From NCBI GenBank assembly GCA_026706935.1, contig JAPOXV010000026.1, positions 1,021,721 to 1,085,720 of the forward strand: 64,000 nucleotides of DNA, given 5' to 3'. The notes beneath the pieces were generated by a model, which saw only the letters and a list, made by a program, of their open reading frames with translations, was not told the origin of the DNA and ran no database searches. This stretch comes from Gammaproteobacteria bacterium. Its GTDB lineage: Bacteria > Pseudomonadota > Gammaproteobacteria > Pseudomonadales > Azotimanducaceae. This document shows, in pieces, positions 63,341 through 64,000 of this stretch. The number at the start of each line of letters is the position of its first letter. The stretch's first letter is position 1. The position numbers were made by a program, and so were the translations under genes.

Positions 63341-63725
63341 AGAGATTACTGGCTTCTTTAAGTTCGCGTTCTGAGCGCTCCGGCTAGTAGACGGGTACGA
63401 ATTACCATGAACAGTGATGGTCCATCCATTAATGTTCTATGTGATTTACTGTTCGATCGATCGCGATAAAACACTGAAAGCAAACACTGTTCCTTCTCGA
63501 CCACTCTTTGCAAAAGAGCGCGAATCACCTCAGGTAATCCACTTCACTTGATAACCGGGTTATCACTTTTTTAGATCGCCGCGAAATTCCCGTCAAGTCA
63601 CATCGATCGATCTAGGCTACTCGTCCGCACGCTGAGAAGTGAACCAGATTAGGATGACGATTGACGTAATAAACCAAGTCATCGATTGCAAGGATTTTCG
63701 GTATGCGATTGTCTCTTTCAAGTTA
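63341..63725. other. 385-bp intergenic region
   Basis: Between pnuC (+) and the end of the next gene (-). It contains the hairpin terminator at 63549-63572; otherwise no coding sequence, repeat or RNA gene is seen. A frame at 63639-63929 (+) is the antisense shadow of the flavin enzyme. Confidence 0.5.
63549..63572 (+). terminator. Hairpin plus T-tract terminator
   Basis: Stem TGATAAC/GTTATCA (loop CGG) followed by CTTTTTT. It is about 210 bp after pnuC and correctly oriented for it. Short stem, so moderate confidence. Confidence 0.55.
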
Positions 63726-64000
63726 TCAGAAATGACTCAATACCTCTTCCGCGACGAGTTGATACTGCTCAAGGTCATCCGTCGGGATTCCGCCAATCAT
63801 GATGCCATCCGCGCCTGCCTCGACAATCTCGCCGATCCTATCGATGACATAGTTCTTCGGACCGGCGGCGGATCCCTCACCAAGGCGCCGACCATTGACG
63901 AAGGCGGAAACTTTTTCCGTATCGTCTGAGACCATCGTTGGCATCAAAACCGTGTGTTTGATCTCATTGGGATCTCGACCCACGCGTTCACAATGTGCGT
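63726..64000 (-). CDS. Luciferase-like (LLM) flavin-dependent monooxygenase, C-terminal fragment at window edge
   Basis: The last ~91 codons of a gene that runs off the right end; the frame stays open to 64000, so the start is outside. The sequence AGPKNYVIDRIGEIVEAGADGIMIGGIPTDDLEQYQLVAEEVLSHF is the typical end of LLM-class flavin or F420-dependent enzymes of the bacterial luciferase superfamily. The substrate cannot be deduced. Confidence 0.8.
   Translation of the reverse strand, partial: AHCERVGRDPNEIKHTVLMPTMVSDDTEKVSAFVNGRRLGEGSAAGPKNYVIDRIGEIVEAGADGIMIGGIPTDDLEQYQLVAEEVLSHF

Noticed and set aside
1-64000. tRNA, rRNA, CRISPR array, IS element or prophage
   Set aside because: No cloverleaf or TPsiC-like arms, regularly spaced repeats, transposase or phage structural genes were seen on reading either strand; a tRNAscan/ISfinder run would be decisive.

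Overview
The window looks like chromosome from a Gammaproteobacterium with a mixed, probably marine oligotroph-like catabolic repertoire. The lineage call rests on the cmoA-cmoB pair for tRNA U34 modification, ppk1 with ppx, an RND efflux pair, a TonB-dependent receptor and pnuC. The lifestyle call rests on many paralogous catabolic genes: three PhyH-type dioxygenases plus a CmcJ-like one, N-acyl-D-amino-acid deacylases, class III CoA transferase, sulfatase and VOC proteins. Coding density is high. I see no rRNA, tRNA, CRISPR array, insertion sequence or prophage.

Layout. 1-10.7 kb: a hydrolase cut by the window edge, then one operon of an ABC importer, two DUF1989 proteins, a biotin-dependent urea/guanidine carboxylase and allophanate hydrolase. 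It ends at a perfect 17-bp inverted-repeat terminator and is best read as a guanidine (or urea) nitrogen-assimilation operon. 10.9-17.8 kb: a coiled-coil membrane protein with a hairpin-rich leader, a secreted HNH nuclease, a small protein and an RND pump. 18-26.3 kb: PhyH, Smr, acyl-CoA dehydrogenase, cmoAB, ppk1 and ppx. 26.5-29.4 kb: VOC and DUF1330 proteins, a collapsed amidohydrolase pseudogene and a HAD phosphatase. 29.7-32.9 kb: an accessory patch with a palindromic operator, a toxin-like gene broken by TGA, an MqsA-type antitoxin, a KGGTGRT-type ParA-like ATPase and an RNA ligase. 33-42 kb: hydrolase, YbjQ, SMP-30, PhyH, a peptidoglycan amidase, a probable selenocysteine-containing glutaredoxin-DinB fusion, VOC, 2-hydroxyacyl-CoA lyase-like enzyme, glutathione peroxidase and enoyl-CoA hydratase. 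42.2-51 kb: a D-aminoacylase with a strong terminator, then a five-gene operon (sulfatase, LarA, double CoA transferase, D-2-hydroxyacid dehydrogenase, CmcJ-like). 51-54.3 kb: a membrane protein, a methyltransferase, two small proteins sharing a PESGMGYQ motif, and hicB beside a ruined hicA. 54.5-64 kb: PhyH, a second intact D-aminoacylase, TonB receptor, TPR protein, ankyrin protein, pnuC and the end of a luciferase-like monooxygenase.

Most interesting: (1) at 38385-37642 (minus) an in-frame TGA sits exactly at the first Cys position of a CxxC redox motif, in a frame that stays open and protein-like on both sides. This indicates a selenoprotein that simple gene calling truncates to its DinB half. 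(2) Both toxin-antitoxin loci in the window have a broken toxin and an intact antitoxin. (3) The LarA-family racemase keeps all six residues I recall as key in LarA and lies in an operon that reads like an undescribed route for a sulfated 2-hydroxyacid.
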